64,000 nt of DNA from Streptomyces lydicus (GCF_004125265.1 NZ_RDTE01000003.1:3038001-3102000); one strand, 5' to 3'. Shown: positions 17,947 through 28,426, counted from the first letter of the stretch. The notes: generated by a model from the letters alone, not told the origin. Translations and numbers: made by a program.

Positions 17947-18987
17947 ATGACTAGTCCATCCCAGACCGCGGGGACCACGACCGACACCGCAGGTCTTGGC
18001 CCCGAAGGACTGACTTCGAAGAAGAAAGGCAAGAGCGGCAAAAACGAACCGCTGCAGGGCCGCTCACCCGGCCAGCTGATGTGGACGCGCTTCAAGCGCG
18101 ACCGGACCGGTGTCATCAGCGCCGGGGTAGTGCTCTTCTTCTTTCTGATCGGCGTGCTCGCACCGGTCATCTCCAAGCTCTACGGCAAGGATCCCTACAC
18201 CCGCTACGGGATGATCACCCCGGGGCTGCTGGTCAACCAGTACCCGGCCGGGCCCAACGGCGGGATCAGCGGCGACTTCTGGTTCGGTATCGAACCCACC
18301 CTGGGCCGCGACGTCTTCATGCAGCTGCTCTACGGCATCCGCAACACGCTGGGCCTCGCCGTGGGCATCACCCTGGTCTCGGTGCTCACCGCGATCCTGC
18401 TGGGCGTCGCCGCCGGCTACTTCGGCGGGCGCACCGACTACTTCATCGGCCGGTTCATCGACCTGCTGATGGCCTTCCCCAACCAGCTCTTCTTCGTCGC
18501 CTTCGTGCCGGTCGTGGGCGCCATCTTCGTGGCTCCCGAAGACGAGATGCCTGAGTGGCTACGCGCGTCGATCATCATCCTGGTGATGTGGTTCCTGGGC
18601 TGGATGAGCCTGGCCCGGCTGCTGCGCGGCCAGGTACTGTCGCTGCGCGAGCGGGAGTTCGTCGAGGCCGCCAAGGTCAGCGGCGCCTCCCCGTGGCGGA
18701 TCATCCGGCGCGAGCTGGTGCCCAACGTGATGACGCCCATCCTGGTGCAGACGACCTACATGCTGCCCAACTTCGTGACCTCCATCGCCGGGCTCTCGTT
18801 CCTCGGCGTCGGTCTGGTCGAGCCCACGCCCGACTGGGGCCGGATGTTCGCCAACGCGGCCGAGTACTACCGCAACGACATCACCTACTTGTTCTTCCCC
18901 GGCCTCGCGATGGTCATCTTCATCGTCGCGTTCAACCTGCTCGGGGACTCGGTCCGGGACGCCTTCGACCCGAAGAGGGCTCGGTGA
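17947..18987 (+). CDS. bldKA: Oligopeptide ABC permease BldKA-like (DppC type)
   Basis: A 346-aa inner-membrane permease. Residues ~1-60 are hydrophilic and Lys-rich. About six transmembrane segments follow, with the ABC coupling loop EAAKVSGASPWRIIRRELVPN. The DppC-type end NLLGDSVRDAFDPK is present. The gene order permease, lipoprotein, permease, ATPase, ATPase matches the Streptomyces coelicolor bldKA-E operon, whose transporter imports an extracellular peptide signal needed for aerial mycelium. The ATG at 17947 is chosen over a longer frame; its ribosome site (GCGGGGGC) is modest. The name is by synteny and family. Confidence 0.85.
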   Translation: MTSPSQTAGTTTDTAGLGPEGLTSKKKGKSGKNEPLQGRSPGQLMWTRFKRDRTGVISAGVVLFFFLIGVLAPVISKLYGKDPYTRYGMITPGLLVNQYPAGPNGGISGDFWFGIEPTLGRDVFMQLLYGIRNTLGLAVGITLVSVLTAILLGVAAGYFGGRTDYFIGRFIDLLMAFPNQLFFVAFVPVVGAIFVAPEDEMPEWLRASIIILVMWFLGWMSLARLLRGQVLSLREREFVEAAKVSGASPWRIIRRELVPNVMTPILVQTTYMLPNFVTSIAGLSFLGVGLVEPTPDWGRMFANAAEYYRNDITYLFFPGLAMVIFIVAFNLLGDSVRDAFDPKRAR

Positions 18988-19003
18988 ATCCGTTCCGCGG
19001 GGG

Positions 19004-19026
19004 GGTGCTGCCACCCCACCAGCACC
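19004..19026 (+). promoter_or_regulatory. Intercistronic stem-loop before bldKB
   Basis: GGTGCTG (19004-19010) pairs with CAGCACC (19020-19026) in the 92-nt gap between bldKA and bldKB. With the larger hairpin after bldKB it could mark RNA processing ends that stabilise the lipoprotein message. Confidence 0.45.
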
Positions 19027-19079
19027 GCATCAGTCAGGCAGCAGCAACGGATCAACGACAGGCAGGTGCATCCACCACC

Positions 19080-20876
19080 ATGAGCAACGTTCGTATGCGC
19101 AGAGCGCGCGCCACCGTCGTGGCGCTGGCCGCGGGGGCCATGGTCCTCACCGCGTGCAGCAGCGGCGCCAGCAAGGGCGCCGGCGACGACGACGCCCGCA
19201 AGAACGCCGAGAAGCAGCGCGCCCAGATAGCCTTCGGTGACGCCGCCGCCTCCAAGGGTCCGGCTGAGGCAGTGCCCGGCGCCACCCCGGGCGGCACCAT
19301 CAAGGTCCTCCAGCGTGACACCTACGCGCACCTGGACCCGGCACAGATCTACGTCTCGGACCAGGGCACCGTCTCGTCCCTGCTGTTCCGCAGGCTGACG
19401 TCGTACCACCTGGACAACAAGGGCAAGTACACCGTCGTCGGCGACCTCGCCACGGACAGCGGCCAGAAGTCCGACGGCGGCAAGACCTGGACGTACAAGC
19501 TCAAGGACGGCATCAAGTTCGAGGACGGCAAGCCGATCACCTCGGCCGACATCCGCCACACCATCGAGCGGACCTTCGCGAACTTCATCTCCAGCGGCCC
19601 GACGTACATCCAGCGCTGGCTGGCGGACTCGACCGACTACCGCAAGCTCCTCAAGGGCGGGCCCTACGACGGGAAGCACCTGCCCAAGGACGTGCTGGAC
19701 ACGCCGGACGACAAGACCATCGTCTTCCACTTCAAGAAGCCCGTGGGTGACCTGCCCTACGCCCTGGCCATGGCGGGCTACGGCGCGGTCGAGAAGGCCA
19801 AGGACACCAAGGAGAAGTACGACAAGGCCCCGGTCGCCTCGGGCCCGTACAAGATCCAGCCCGGGTCGTTCAAGAACGGCAAGGGCATCACCCTGGTCAA
19901 GAACAACCAGTGGGACCCGGCCACCGACATCACGCGGCACCAGTACGTCGACAAGTTCGACATCCAGTTCAGCGTGGCCTTCACCGACTCCACCCAGCGT
20001 CTGATGGCCGACAACGCGGACAACCAGACCGCCATCAGCTTCAACAACCAGGTCGACGCCGCGAGCATGCAGCAGGTCGCCAACGACCCGAAGATCAAGG
20101 CCCGTTCGACCTCCGGCTACCAGCCCTATGTCGGCGTCATGAACTTCAACATGCGCCGCCTGAAGGACAAGAAGGTCCGCGAGGCGATCGCCTACGCACT
20201 GCCGACGCAGGCCATCCTCGACGCCTACGGCACCCCGGGCGGCGGTGAACTGGCGGGCAGCTACATCAGCCCGACGCTGACCGGCTACAAGGACATCGAC
20301 CCCTACGGCAAGCTCAAGAAGCCGCTCGGCGACATCGAGAAGGCCAAGAAGCTCCTGAAGGAAGCCGGCAAGACCGGCATGAAGCTGACCTACGCGCACA
20401 ACACGGCGACCGAGCCGTCGAAGTACTCCGTCTCGGTGGCCGACAACCTCAAGAAGGCCGGCTTCAACGTCCAGAGCAAGGAACTGCCGCCGGACACCTA
20501 CTACGACATCATCGGCAAGACGGACAACAAGTTCGACCTCTACCCGAGTGCATGGGGTGCGGACTGGCCGAGCGCGCTGACGGTGCTCCCCTCGGTGTAC
20601 GACGGCCGGCAGATCCAGGACGGCGGGACGAACTACTCGCTGTACAACAACCCGGCGACCAACAAGGAAATCGACCGGATCGAGCAGGAGACGGACCAGA
20701 AGAAGGCCGCGGACGACTGGTTCGCGCTCGGCGAGAAGATCCTCAAGGACGACCTGCCGCAGATCCCGACCTTCTACTACAAGCAGATCCAGCTGCACGG
20801 TTCCAAGGTCGGTGGCGTCGTGAACAACGACGTCATCAGCTCCGTCGACCCGACCAAGCTGTACGTCAAGAAGTGA
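19080..20876 (+). CDS. bldKB: Peptide-binding lipoprotein BldKB-like
   Basis: A 598-aa SBP_bac_5 solute-binding protein. The signal peptide contains a basic N-region (RMRRARA), a hydrophobic core and the lipobox LTAC with lipidated C26. The mature protein shows the family start GGTIKVLQRD, a TSADIRHTIERTF segment and many Lys/Asp residues, as expected of an extracytoplasmic protein. In S. coelicolor BldKB binds the extracellular peptide taken up by BldK. The gene lies between the two permease genes and is bracketed by stem-loops, which fits a protein needed in excess over the membrane complex. The stop at 20874-20876 is followed by a small repeat of the last codons (GTCAAGAAGT twice). Confidence 0.88.
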   Translation: MSNVRMRRARATVVALAAGAMVLTACSSGASKGAGDDDARKNAEKQRAQIAFGDAAASKGPAEAVPGATPGGTIKVLQRDTYAHLDPAQIYVSDQGTVSSLLFRRLTSYHLDNKGKYTVVGDLATDSGQKSDGGKTWTYKLKDGIKFEDGKPITSADIRHTIERTFANFISSGPTYIQRWLADSTDYRKLLKGGPYDGKHLPKDVLDTPDDKTIVFHFKKPVGDLPYALAMAGYGAVEKAKDTKEKYDKAPVASGPYKIQPGSFKNGKGITLVKNNQWDPATDITRHQYVDKFDIQFSVAFTDSTQRLMADNADNQTAISFNNQVDAASMQQVANDPKIKARSTSGYQPYVGVMNFNMRRLKDKKVREAIAYALPTQAILDAYGTPGGGELAGSYISPTLTGYKDIDPYGKLKKPLGDIEKAKKLLKEAGKTGMKLTYAHNTATEPSKYSVSVADNLKKAGFNVQSKELPPDTYYDIIGKTDNKFDLYPSAWGADWPSALTVLPSVYDGRQIQDGGTNYSLYNNPATNKEIDRIEQETDQKKAADDWFALGEKILKDDLPQIPTFYYKQIQLHGSKVGGVVNNDVISSVDPTKLYVKK

Positions 20877-20912
20877 CCGTCAAGAAGTAACCGCGACCGT
20901 TCCGGTTACCCC

Positions 20913-20956
20913 GGCACCCGGTGTGCCCGCCTCGCAGGGCGGGCACACCGGGTGCC
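20913..20956 (+). terminator. Strong intercistronic hairpin after bldKB
   Basis: A perfect 19-bp stem (20913-20931 and 20938-20956) with loop TCGCAG, 36 bp past the bldKB stop and 43 bp before bldKC. In peptide transporter operons such elements give partial termination or protect the binding-protein mRNA, giving more lipoprotein than permease. Confidence 0.85.
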
Positions 20957-20998
20957 TCACCCCACACCTCCGCTGCCCCACGAGAGCTGCGATCTGCC

Positions 20999-21976
20999 AT
21001 GCTTCGATTCCTCTTCCGCCGGTCTCTCGGCGCGATCGTGATCTTGCTGCTCATCAGCGCGTTCACGTTCTTCCTCTTCTTCGCCGCCCCCAGGGACCCC
21101 GCGCTGCTGGCGTGCGGAAGAAACTGTGGCCCCGACGCACTCGCGATCATCCACAAGAACATGGGGCTCGACCAGCCGATCCTGGTGCAGTACTGGCACT
21201 TCATGTCCGGCATCGTCACCGGCCGTGACTTCGCCCAAGGACCGTGCCCCGCCCCCTGCTTCGGCTACTCCTTCGCCACCGGCGACGCGGTGTGGAACAC
21301 CATCGTCGACCGCTTCCCGATCACCCTGTCGCTGACCCTCGGCGCCGCCGCGGTCTTCCTGTTCCTCGGTCTGGCCACCGGCATGGTCGCCGCCTGGAAG
21401 CAGGGCTCGCTGATCGACAAGTTCTTCAGCTCGGCCTCGCTGGTCCTCAGCTCGATGCAGATCTACTTCGTCGGCCCGATCGTGCTGGCGCTGCTGGTCT
21501 ACAACACCAATCTGCTGGGACAGCCCAAGTACGTGCCGATCACGGAGGATCCGGTCGGCTGGTTCATGGGCCTGCTGATCCCGTGGTGTGTGCTCTCGAT
21601 CATCTTCACCGCGCAGTACACCCGTATGGCGCGCTCCGCGATGATCGAGCAGCTCCAGGAGGAACACGTCCGCACGGCCCGCGCCAAGGGCATGTCTGCC
21701 GCGACGGTCTTCTTCCGCTACGCCTGGCGTGGCTCGCTGATCCCCATCGTCACCATCTTCGGCATCGACCTCGGCACCCTTTTCGGCGGCGCCATGATCA
21801 CCGAGGTGACCTTCGCCCTGCCGGGTCTGGGGACCCTGTCGATGCAGTCGGTGCAGAACACCGACCTGCCGACGGTCATGGGCGTGATGCTCTTCGCAGC
21901 CGCGTTCATCATCCTGTTCAACGTCATCGTGGACGCCTGCTACGCGTTCATCGACCCGCGCGTGCGTCTCGCCTAG
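20999..21976 (+). CDS. bldKC: Oligopeptide ABC permease BldKC-like (DppB type)
   Basis: A 325-aa DppB-type permease with an N-terminal membrane segment (AIVILLLISAFTFFLFF), about five more segments, and the coupling helix EHVRTARAKGMSAATVFFRYA. The C-terminal YAFIDPRVRLA is the family-typical end. An unusual feature is a short Cys-containing loop (LLACGRNCGPDAL) after the first segment and another Cys pair (GPCPAPCFGYS), possibly an external disulfide. The ATG at 20999 avoids starting inside the hairpin. It partners BldKA in the membrane pore. Confidence 0.85.
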   Translation: MLRFLFRRSLGAIVILLLISAFTFFLFFAAPRDPALLACGRNCGPDALAIIHKNMGLDQPILVQYWHFMSGIVTGRDFAQGPCPAPCFGYSFATGDAVWNTIVDRFPITLSLTLGAAAVFLFLGLATGMVAAWKQGSLIDKFFSSASLVLSSMQIYFVGPIVLALLVYNTNLLGQPKYVPITEDPVGWFMGLLIPWCVLSIIFTAQYTRMARSAMIEQLQEEHVRTARAKGMSAATVFFRYAWRGSLIPIVTIFGIDLGTLFGGAMITEVTFALPGLGTLSMQSVQNTDLPTVMGVMLFAAAFIILFNVIVDACYAFIDPRVRLA

Positions 21977-21987
21977 GAGAACGACCA

Positions 21988-23049
21988 GTGACCACACTCA
22001 CCAAACCCGAGGGTGCGCCGGTCCCGACCGGATCTGATGCGTTTCTCTCCGTACGCGACCTGCATGTGCGGTTCTCCACCGAGGACGGCATCGTCAAGGC
22101 GGTCGACGGTCTCTCCTTCGACCTGGAACGCGGTCAGACGCTCGGCATCGTCGGCGAATCGGGCTCCGGCAAGTCGGTGACCAACCTGTCCATCCTGGGG
22201 CTGCACGACCCCAAGGCCACCGAGATCGGCGGCGAGATCGTGCTGGACGGCCAGAAGCTGACCGGCGCCAGGGAGAAGACCCTGGAGACGCTCCGCGGCA
22301 ACAAGATGGCCATGATCTTCCAGGACGCGCTGACCGCCCTGTCGCCGTACTACACCATCGGCCGGCAGATCGCCGAGCCGTTCATCAAGCACACCGGCGC
22401 CAGCAAGCGCGAGGGCCGGCTGCGGGCCATCGAGATGCTGACCAAGGTCGGCATCCCACAGCCCGATCTGCGGGTGGACGACTACCCGCACCAGTTCTCC
22501 GGCGGTATGCGCCAGCGCGCCATGATCGCCATGGCGCTGGTCTGCAACCCCCAGCTCCTGATCGCTGACGAGCCGACCACCGCCCTGGACGTCACCGTCC
22601 AGGCGCAGATCCTCGACCTGCTCAAGGACCTGCAGCAGGAGTTCGGCTCTGCGATCATCCTGATCACCCATGACCTCGGCGTGGTCGCCAACACCGCGGA
22701 CGAAGTGCTGGTGATGTACGGCGGCCGGGCCGTGGAGCGCGGCTCCGTCAAGGAGATCCTCACCCAGCCCCGGCACCCGTACACCTGGGGCCTGCTGAGC
22801 TCGATGCCGCGGCTGTCCTCGGACGTCAGCGAGGCACTGCACCCGATCCCCGGTACCCCGCCCAGCCTGCTCAACCCGCCCGCCGGCTGCGCCTTCCACC
22901 CGCGCTGCGGCTTCACCGGCGAGGTCGGGGGCACCCGCTGCACCGACGAGCGGCCCACGCTGGCGCCGGGGCGCGCGGCCGCGTGCCATCTGAGCGCCGA
23001 GCAGAAGCAGACCCTCTTCATCGAGCAGATCAAGCCCCGGCTGGGCTAG
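21988..23049 (+). CDS. bldKD: Oligopeptide ABC ATPase BldKD-like (OppD type)
   Basis: A 353-aa ATPase. Walker A GESGSGKS, Q-loop IFQDALTALSP, signature FSGGMRQRAMIA, Walker B LLIADEPTTALD and H-loop ITHDLGV are all present. The C-terminal oligopeptide-ATPase extension has the Cys pattern GCAFHPRC...RC...ACHL, which in this family can bind an iron-sulfur cluster. The GTG start at 21988 has AGGAGA eight bases upstream and is 11 bp after bldKC. Confidence 0.88.
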   Translation: MTTLTKPEGAPVPTGSDAFLSVRDLHVRFSTEDGIVKAVDGLSFDLERGQTLGIVGESGSGKSVTNLSILGLHDPKATEIGGEIVLDGQKLTGAREKTLETLRGNKMAMIFQDALTALSPYYTIGRQIAEPFIKHTGASKREGRLRAIEMLTKVGIPQPDLRVDDYPHQFSGGMRQRAMIAMALVCNPQLLIADEPTTALDVTVQAQILDLLKDLQQEFGSAIILITHDLGVVANTADEVLVMYGGRAVERGSVKEILTQPRHPYTWGLLSSMPRLSSDVSEALHPIPGTPPSLLNPPAGCAFHPRCGFTGEVGGTRCTDERPTLAPGRAAACHLSAEQKQTLFIEQIKPRLG

Positions 23050-23061
23050 GGAGCGACCACC

Positions 23062-24201
<1,140 letters not shown>

Positions 24202-24215
24202 GGGCCGAGCCGGCC

Positions 24216-24287
24216 GACGAGGCCGGTGAGGTCGACGAGACCGGTGAGACCGACGAGACCGGTGAGGTCGACGAGACCGGTGAGACC
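24216..24287. repeat. Four tandem 18-bp units after bldKE
   Basis: Units of GACGAG(A/G)CCGGTGAG(G/A)(T/C)C at 24216, 24234, 24252 and 24270. Each encodes Asp-Glu-Thr/Ala-Gly-Glu-Val/Thr in a frame shifted relative to bldKE, echoing the encoded tail ADEGGKTD. Confidence 0.85.
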
Positions 24288-24326
24288 GACCGAAGACGGC
24301 AGCCGCGCGCACCCGAAGCCGTACGA

Positions 24327-24386
24327 GCCGGAGCCCGCTTCCCCTACGGGAGGCGGGCTCCGGCCTTACGGGATGCGGGCTCCGGC
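24327..24386. terminator. Terminator with duplicated 3' arm between convergent operons
   Basis: GCCGGAGCCCGC (24327-24338) can pair with either of two identical GCGGGCTCCGGC arms, 24353-24364 or 24375-24386. A third, imperfect arm (one extra G) follows near 24398. The element separates bldKE from the convergent second peptide operon and can stop transcription from both sides. Confidence 0.75.
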
Positions 24387-24414
24387 CCTACGGGAGGCGG
24401 GGCTCCGGTTCGTC

Positions 24415-25479
24415 TCATTCGCTCGCCACCACCCGCCGCTCCTCGGCGAAATGACACGCCGAGGCATGGGCGGCCGGCCCCTTCGTCTCCCGGAATTCCG
24501 GCGGCACCTCCAGCGCCGGCACCACCTCCGCACACAGCTGCCGGGCCTTCCAGCACCGCGTGCGGAAGCGGCAGCCGGAGGGCGGGGCGGCGGGCGAGGG
24601 GACGTCGCCCGTCAGCAGGATGCGCTCGCGGTGGCTGCGGGCGTCCGGGTCGGGGACGGGGACGGCGGACAGCAGGGCCTGGGTGTACGGGTGGGTGGGG
24701 TGCTCGTAGATCTGCTCGCCGGTGCCGGTCTCGGCGAGCCGGCCCAGATACATCACCGCGACGCGATCGGAGATGTGCCGTACGACGGACAGGTCGTGGG
24801 CGATGAAGACGTACGACAGGTCGAACTCGTCCTGCAACTGCTCCAGCAGGTTGACCACTTGGGCCTGGACGGAGACGTCCAGCGCGGAGACCGGTTCGTC
24901 GGCGACGATGATCTCCGGGCGCAGCGCGAGGCCGCGGGCGATACCGATGCGCTGGCGCTGGCCGCCGGAGAACTGGTGTGGATAGCGGTTGATGTACTCG
25001 GGGTTGAGCCCCACCACGTCCAGGAGTTCTTGGACCCTTCTGCGGCGGTCTCCCTTGGGGGCCACCTCGGGGTGGATCTCGTACGGCTCGCCGATGATGT
25101 CGCCCACGGTCATCCGGGGATTCAGGGAGGTGTAGGGGTCCTGGAACACCATCTGGATATTGCGGCGTACGGCCCGCAGCGCCCGTCCGGAGAGGGTGCT
25201 GATGTCCTCGCCGCGGTAGCGGATCCGACCTGCCGTCGGCCGCTCCAGGCCGACCAGCAGTTTGGCGACCGTGGACTTGCCGCAGCCCGATTCGCCGACG
25301 ATGCCGAGTGTTTCGCCCTGGTGGAGGTCGAAGGAGACACCGTCGACGGCCCGGACCGCGCCGACCTGTTTCCTGAAGACCACTCCCCGGGTGAGCGGGA
25401 AGTGTTTGACCAGGTCGCGGACCTCCAGCAGCGGTTCCGCCGCAGCGGCCGCCGGGGTGCCGCCGTCACCGGGCCCCAT
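24415..25479 (-). CDS. Peptide ABC ATPase (OppF type), second system
   Basis: A 354-aa ATPase, last gene of the minus-strand peptide transport operon. Walker A GESGCGKS, FSGGQRQRIGIA, Walker B IIVADEPVSALD, and the C-terminal Cys block GCRFRTRCWKARQLC. The first ~15 residues are Ala/Gly-rich. The ATG at 25479 has GGAGACG upstream and overlaps the preceding ATPase gene by 14 bp, so the two are coupled. The order matches the operon next to bldK in S. coelicolor. Substrate not known. Confidence 0.88.
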   Translation of the reverse strand: MGPGDGGTPAAAAAEPLLEVRDLVKHFPLTRGVVFRKQVGAVRAVDGVSFDLHQGETLGIVGESGCGKSTVAKLLVGLERPTAGRIRYRGEDISTLSGRALRAVRRNIQMVFQDPYTSLNPRMTVGDIIGEPYEIHPEVAPKGDRRRRVQELLDVVGLNPEYINRYPHQFSGGQRQRIGIARGLALRPEIIVADEPVSALDVSVQAQVVNLLEQLQDEFDLSYVFIAHDLSVVRHISDRVAVMYLGRLAETGTGEQIYEHPTHPYTQALLSAVPVPDPDARSHRERILLTGDVPSPAAPPSGCRFRTRCWKARQLCAEVVPALEVPPEFRETKGPAAHASACHFAEERRVVASE

Positions 25480-26509
25480 CGAGCGTCTCCTTCCAGAAGT
25501 GGCAGGCGCTGGCCCGTCCCGGCCCGGCCTCGTAGAGCGGCGGAGGGTCGGTGCGGCAGACGTCCCGGGCCAGCGGGCAGCGTGGGTGGAAGGGGCAGCC
25601 CGGCGGGATGGCGGTCAGGTTGGGCGGCAGGCCCTTGATCGCGTACAGCCGCTGCCCCTTCTGGTCCAGCCGTGGGATGGAGTCCAGCAGACCGCGGGTG
25701 TATGGGTGCGCGGGCGCCCGGTAGAGCTGGTGGACAGGAGCGGTCTCGACGATCCGGCCCGCGTACATCACCGCGATGGTGTCGGCGACGTCCGCGACCA
25801 CCCCGAGGTCGTGGGTGATCAGGATCAGCCCCATGGTGAGTTCCCGCTGCAGCTCCGCCAGCAGGTCCATCACCTGCGCCTGGACCGTGACGTCCAGCGC
25901 CGTGGTCGGCTCGTCCGCGATGATCAGGTCGGGGCCGAGGGACAGCGCCATCGCGATCATGATGCGCTGGCGCATCCCGCCGGAGAACTGGTGCGGATAG
26001 TCGCCCACCCGCTCGCGGGCCGCGGGGATACCGACCCGCTCCATCAGCTCCACCGCTCTGCCGCGGGCATCCTTACGGGACATCCCCTCGTGGACCTCGA
26101 ACATCTCCCCGAGCTGAGCCCCGACGGTGAGGACCGGGTTCAGCGCGGACAGCGAGTCCTGGAAGATCATCGCCATCTTGGCGCCGCGGACTTTCCGCCG
26201 CTCCTCCTTGCGCAGGGTGAGCAGATCGCGCCCCTGGAAGATGATCTCGCCGCCGGTGACGAACCCGGGCGGCGAGTCGAGAATGCCCATCACGGCCTGG
26301 GCGGTCACGGACTTGCCGGAGCCGGACTCCCCCAGCACCGCCAGCGTCTGCCCGGGCGCCACCCGGTAGCTGACGCCGTTGACCGCCTTCGCCACGCCGT
26401 CGCGGGTGCGGAACTCGACCCGCAGATCGCGCACGTCGAGCAGGGCCGGCTCCGCGAGCGCCGTGCCGCCGCCGCCCGCGGGCCTGCTGTCCGCGTCCTC
26501 GTTCGTCAT
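25466..26509 (-). CDS. Peptide ABC ATPase (OppD type), second system
   Basis: A 347-aa ATPase. Walker A GESGSGKS, Q-loop IFQDSLSALNP, signature FSGGMRQRIMIA, Walker B LIIADEPTTALD, and C-terminal GCPFHPRCPLARDVC. The ATG at 26509 is chosen with GGAGCCGGAAG upstream; the open frame further upstream is an antisense-like shadow of the permease gene. It starts 11 bp after the permease stop and overlaps the next ATPase gene by 14 bp. Confidence 0.88.
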   Translation of the reverse strand: MTNEDADSRPAGGGGTALAEPALLDVRDLRVEFRTRDGVAKAVNGVSYRVAPGQTLAVLGESGSGKSVTAQAVMGILDSPPGFVTGGEIIFQGRDLLTLRKEERRKVRGAKMAMIFQDSLSALNPVLTVGAQLGEMFEVHEGMSRKDARGRAVELMERVGIPAARERVGDYPHQFSGGMRQRIMIAMALSLGPDLIIADEPTTALDVTVQAQVMDLLAELQRELTMGLILITHDLGVVADVADTIAVMYAGRIVETAPVHQLYRAPAHPYTRGLLDSIPRLDQKGQRLYAIKGLPPNLTAIPPGCPFHPRCPLARDVCRTDPPPLYEAGPGRASACHFWKETLDGAR

Positions 26510-26520
26510 CTTCCGGCTCC

Positions 26521-27510
26521 TCAGCGCAACTTGGGGTCGAGGGCGTCGCGCACCGCGTCGCCGAGCATGATGAACGCCAGCACCGTGATGCTCAGAGCGC
26601 CCGCAGGCCACAGCAGCATGTGCGGCGCGCTGCGGATGTAGGTGGAGGCCGTGGAGATGTCGATGCCCCAGGAGACGGTGGGCGGTTTCAGGCCCGCGCC
26701 GAGGTAGGAGAGCGTCGCCTCCAGTGCGATGTACGTACCGAGCGCGATGGTGGCGACGACGATGACCGGGGCGACGGCGTTGGGGGCGATGTGCCGCAGC
26801 AGCATCCGCCCGTTGCCGGCGCCCAGCGCCCGTGCGGCCTGGACGTAGTCGTTCTGCTTGGCGGTGACGACGGAGCCGCGGGCGATACGGGAGACCTGCG
26901 GCCAGCCGAGCAGCACGATGAAGCCGACCACCGGCCAGACCGTGCTGCTGGTGACGACCGAGAGGAAGACCAGACCGCCGAGGATCACCGGGATGCCGAA
27001 GAAGATGTCGGCGAGCCGGGAGAGCAGGTTGTCCCCCCAGCCGCCGAAGAAACCGGCCAGCCCGCCCAGCAGACTGCCGAGCAGCGCCGCGCCGGTCGTG
27101 GCGCAGACGCCGACGGTGATGGAGGCGCGGGCCCCGTAGACCACCCGGGTGTAGACGTCGCGGCCCTGGGTGTCGAAGCCGAAGGGGTGGCCGGGCTGGG
27201 AGCCCTGCTGCGCCTTGGCGAGGTCCGCGCGGTACGGGTTGCCGGTGGCGATCAGCTGCGGCCAGATCGCGATGATCACCAGAAACACGATGACCAGCGC
27301 GGAGACCACGAAGACGGGGTTGCGGTAGAGGTCGTGCCAGGCGTCGCTCCACAGGCTGCGGGGCCTGCCCGGCTCCTTGCCGGGCGGTGCGGCGCCCGGC
27401 GGGGCCGCACCGGGCCGCCGCTCCAGCGACTCCGCCTCGCCGATGGCCAGCGCGGCGGAGCCGCCGTCGCCGTGGCCGATGGCTTCCTTGGGGACATAGG
27501 GCTCAGGCAT
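26521..27510 (-). CDS. Peptide ABC permease (DppC type), second system
   Basis: A 329-aa permease. A long hydrophilic N-terminus (~1-62, with the repeat GAAPPGAAPPG) precedes about six membrane segments. The coupling segment is QAARALGAGNGRMLLRHIAPN and the protein ends LGDAVRDALDPKLR. It overlaps the upstream permease gene by eight bases (27503-27510). Confidence 0.88.
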   Translation of the reverse strand: MPEPYVPKEAIGHGDGGSAALAIGEAESLERRPGAAPPGAAPPGKEPGRPRSLWSDAWHDLYRNPVFVVSALVIVFLVIIAIWPQLIATGNPYRADLAKAQQGSQPGHPFGFDTQGRDVYTRVVYGARASITVGVCATTGAALLGSLLGGLAGFFGGWGDNLLSRLADIFFGIPVILGGLVFLSVVTSSTVWPVVGFIVLLGWPQVSRIARGSVVTAKQNDYVQAARALGAGNGRMLLRHIAPNAVAPVIVVATIALGTYIALEATLSYLGAGLKPPTVSWGIDISTASTYIRSAPHMLLWPAGALSITVLAFIMLGDAVRDALDPKLR

Positions 27511-28426
27511 AGCGGATCCTCGGGTCGAGGACGGCGTACAGCAGGTCGACGAGGAGGTTCGCCAGGAGGAAGACCAGCACCAGGATCGTCACGAAGCCCA
27601 CGACGGTCGGCGAGTTCTGCCGCAGGACTCCCTGGTAGAGCTGGAAGCCGACGCCGTGGATGTTGAAGATCCGCTCGGTGACGATCGCGCCGCCCATCAG
27701 GGCGCCGATATCCGTGCCGATGAAGGTGACCACGGGGATCAGCGAATTGCGCAGCAGATGGCGGGTGATGACCCGGCGCCGGGGCAGGCCCTTGGCCAGG
27801 GCCGTACGGACGTAGTCGGCGCGGGCGTTCTCCGCGATCGAGGTCCGCGTCAGCCGGGTGACATAGGCGAGCGAGACCAGGGCCAGCACCAGCCCCGGCA
27901 GCAGGAGTTCGTTCAGTGGCGCTTCGGGGGCGACGGACGGTGCGGCCCAGCCCCACTGCACCCCGAACAGGAACTGCAGCAGATAGCCGCTGACGAAGGT
28001 CGGGATGGACACCACGACGAGGGTGAGGACAAGGACCGTGGTGTCGACGTCCCGGCCGCGGCGCAGCCCGCTGAACACCCCCAGCACGATGCCCACCACC
28101 ATCTCGATCACGATGGCGATGACCGTCAGCCGCAGGGTGACGGGAAAGGAGGAGGCCATCAGCTCGGTGACCGACTGGCCGTTGAACGCGGTGCCGAAAT
28201 TCCCCTGGAAGATCTGGCCCATGTAGTGCAGGTACTGCTTCCACAGCGGCTCGTCGAGGAAGAGGTCGCGGCGGATCTGCGCGGCGGTGGCGGGGTCGGG
28301 GGCCCGGTCACCGAACATCGCGGCCACGGGGTCGCCCAGTGCGTAGACCATGAAGAAGATCAGGAAGGTGCTGCCGATGAACACCGGGATCATCTGGAGC
28401 AACCGCCGGATCACATAGCGTCCCAT
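27503..28426 (-). CDS. Peptide ABC permease (DppB type), second system
   Basis: A 307-aa DppB-type permease with the family N-terminus MGRYVIRRLLQMIPVFIG, about six membrane segments, the coupling segment YVRTALAKGLPRRRVITRHL and the end YAVLDPRIRYA. It follows the lipoprotein gene by 27 bp, and no strong hairpin separates them, unlike in the bldK operon. Confidence 0.88.
   Translation of the reverse strand: MGRYVIRRLLQMIPVFIGSTFLIFFMVYALGDPVAAMFGDRAPDPATAAQIRRDLFLDEPLWKQYLHYMGQIFQGNFGTAFNGQSVTELMASSFPVTLRLTVIAIVIEMVVGIVLGVFSGLRRGRDVDTTVLVLTLVVVSIPTFVSGYLLQFLFGVQWGWAAPSVAPEAPLNELLLPGLVLALVSLAYVTRLTRTSIAENARADYVRTALAKGLPRRRVITRHLLRNSLIPVVTFIGTDIGALMGGAIVTERIFNIHGVGFQLYQGVLRQNSPTVVGFVTILVLVFLLANLLVDLLYAVLDPRIRYA

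Noticed and set aside
18885..20798. A 637-codon minus-strand frame over bldKB
   Set aside because: Valine- and Leu-rich shadow of the lipoprotein gene, with no start signal.
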